Shown piece after piece: positions 63,257 to 64,000 of a stretch of DNA of 64,000 nucleotides. Under the pieces are notes generated by a model, which ran no database searches, was not told the origin of the DNA, and saw only the letters and a list, made by a program, of their open reading frames with translations. The stretch is from Streptomyces cinnamoneus (GTDB taxonomy: Bacteria; Actinomycetota; Actinomycetes; Streptomycetales; Streptomycetaceae), in the NCBI RefSeq assembly GCF_014650495.1, contig NZ_BMVB01000002.1, forward strand, positions 310,001-374,000, in the 5' to 3' direction. Position 1 is the first letter of the stretch; each line of letters begins with the position of its first letter. Position numbers and translations under genes: made by a program.

Positions 63257-64000
63257 ATGCAGCAGCAGATCTGCCCCGTAGTTCTCGACCCCACCGGACG
63301 CGATGTGCACGGGGAGGCGGCCCGGCTGGCCGGCATCGGGCCGGTGGTCCGGGTGGAGCTGCCGGGCGGGGTGGCGGCGTGGGCGGTCACCGGTCACGAG
63401 CTGGCCGCCCGGCTGATGCTGGACCCGAGGGTCTCCAAGGACGCCTACCGGCACTGGCCGGCCTGGCGCGACGGCGAGCTCGACGACAGCTGGCCGATGG
63501 CGATGTGGGTGTCCGTCAGGAACATGCTCACGGCCTACGGCGACGAGCACCGGCGGCTGCGCAAGCTCGTGGCCAAGGCGTTCACCGCCCGTCGCACCGC
63601 CGCGCTGCGGCCGCGCGTCGAGCGGCACGTCGCCCGGCTGATCGACGACCTCGCCGCCGTGCCGCCCGGTCAGGTCGTCGACCTGCGCGAGCGGTTCGCC
63701 CACCCGCTGCCCATCCAGGTCATCTGCGAGATGCTCGGCATACCCGAGGAGGTGCGGGCCGACCTGCGCCGGGTCGTCGACACCACCTTCCGCACCTCGG
63801 CCACGCCCGAGGAGGCGCAGGCCAACCAGTACGAGCTCTACACCCTGCTGTCCGGGCTCATCGCGGCCAAACGGGCCGCGCCGGCCGCCGACATGACGAG
63901 CGACCTCATCGCCGCCCGCGACGACGCGGGGGACGGGGCCGCGGACGGCGCGCAGGAGCGACTGTCGGAGAAGGAGCTCCTCGACACGCTGCTGCTGATC
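63257..64000 (+). CDS. Cytochrome P450, N-terminal part (cut by window end)
   Basis: 248 codons are visible from the ATG at 63257, preceded by GGAGACAG. The N-terminus ([18 protein letters not shown]), the C-helix region [20 protein letters not shown] and [17 protein letters not shown] are typical of actinomycete soluble P450s such as CYP107/CYP105 relatives. The I-helix and the heme-binding Cys lie beyond the window. It is likely a tailoring enzyme for a secondary metabolite or for the signal made by the neighbouring AfsA-family protein. Confidence 0.9.
   Translation, partial: MQQQICPVVLDPTGRDVHGEAARLAGIGPVVRVELPGGVAAWAVTGHELAARLMLDPRVSKDAYRHWPAWRDGELDDSWPMAMWVSVRNMLTAYGDEHRRLRKLVAKAFTARRTAALRPRVERHVARLIDDLAAVPPGQVVDLRERFAHPLPIQVICEMLGIPEEVRADLRRVVDTTFRTSATPEEAQANQYELYTLLSGLIAAKRAAPAADMTSDLIAARDDAGDGAADGAQERLSEKELLDTLLLI

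Overview
The window is very GC-rich, with strong G/C bias at third codon positions, long spurious antisense frames, GTG starts and many ATGA/GTGA overlaps. Gene content fits the conserved core of a Streptomyces (or close relative) chromosome: two branched-chain 2-oxoacid dehydrogenase (bkd) operons with an Lrp-type regulator, PASTA-type kinases, the proteasome activator Bpa, a mycothiol-dependent enzyme family, a SpoIIE/anti-sigma-type phosphatase and an AfsA/ScbA-type butyrolactone synthase. I saw no rRNA, tRNA or CRISPR array. The last gene runs off the right edge and the first gene begins at base 1.

Left part (1-17 kb): a J-domain protein and a rhodanese precede an acyl-CoA dehydrogenase and the phenylacetyl-CoA epoxidase operon paaABCDE. 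Next come a DUF5819-HTTM membrane pair and a TrmH-type methyltransferase. Divergent paaN and paaH follow, with a TetR gene (probable paa regulator) directly behind paaH. Then come an Lrp regulator (BkdR type) and the first bkd operon (E1alpha, E1beta, E2). The same 18-bp TetR-type operator lies upstream of paaA, between paaN and paaH, and upstream of the bkd operon. Each copy has a DnaA-box-like 9-mer nearby. Phenylacetate breakdown and branched-chain 2-oxoacid oxidation may therefore be co-regulated.

Middle (17-34 kb): MobA (fused to a DUF6457-like tail), a MoeA with a very long repetitive N-terminal region and a TrkA-N potassium channel form an overlapping unit. Then come a quinone oxidoreductase, a small secreted anchored protein, Bpa, a 10-copy 12-bp tandem repeat and a strong terminator. 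Two divergent Ser/Thr kinases, a phosphotransferase, a PNPOx-like protein and an orphan DevR/DosR-like response regulator follow, the last with a near-perfect Dos-box palindrome. The second bkd-type operon closes this part with a long nested terminator.

Right part (34-64 kb): an MmyB-type XRE regulator, GntR plus MFS transporter, a mycothiol-dependent enzyme, a nitrilase-family hydrolase, an eroded serine-recombinase remnant, an NHL/thioredoxin protein, M18 aminopeptidase, a FadE-type dehydrogenase, a serine protease, a pirin with probable internal deletions, a PAS-GAF-PP2C-HATPase phosphatase, aspS, metG, a two-component system whose kinase appears to lack HAMP, a vWA protein, a carotenoid oxygenase, an alpha/beta hydrolase, and finally an AfsA-family gene divergent from a P450 with an ARE-like operator between them. 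That last pair may mark the edge of a signalling or secondary-metabolite locus continuing beyond the window.
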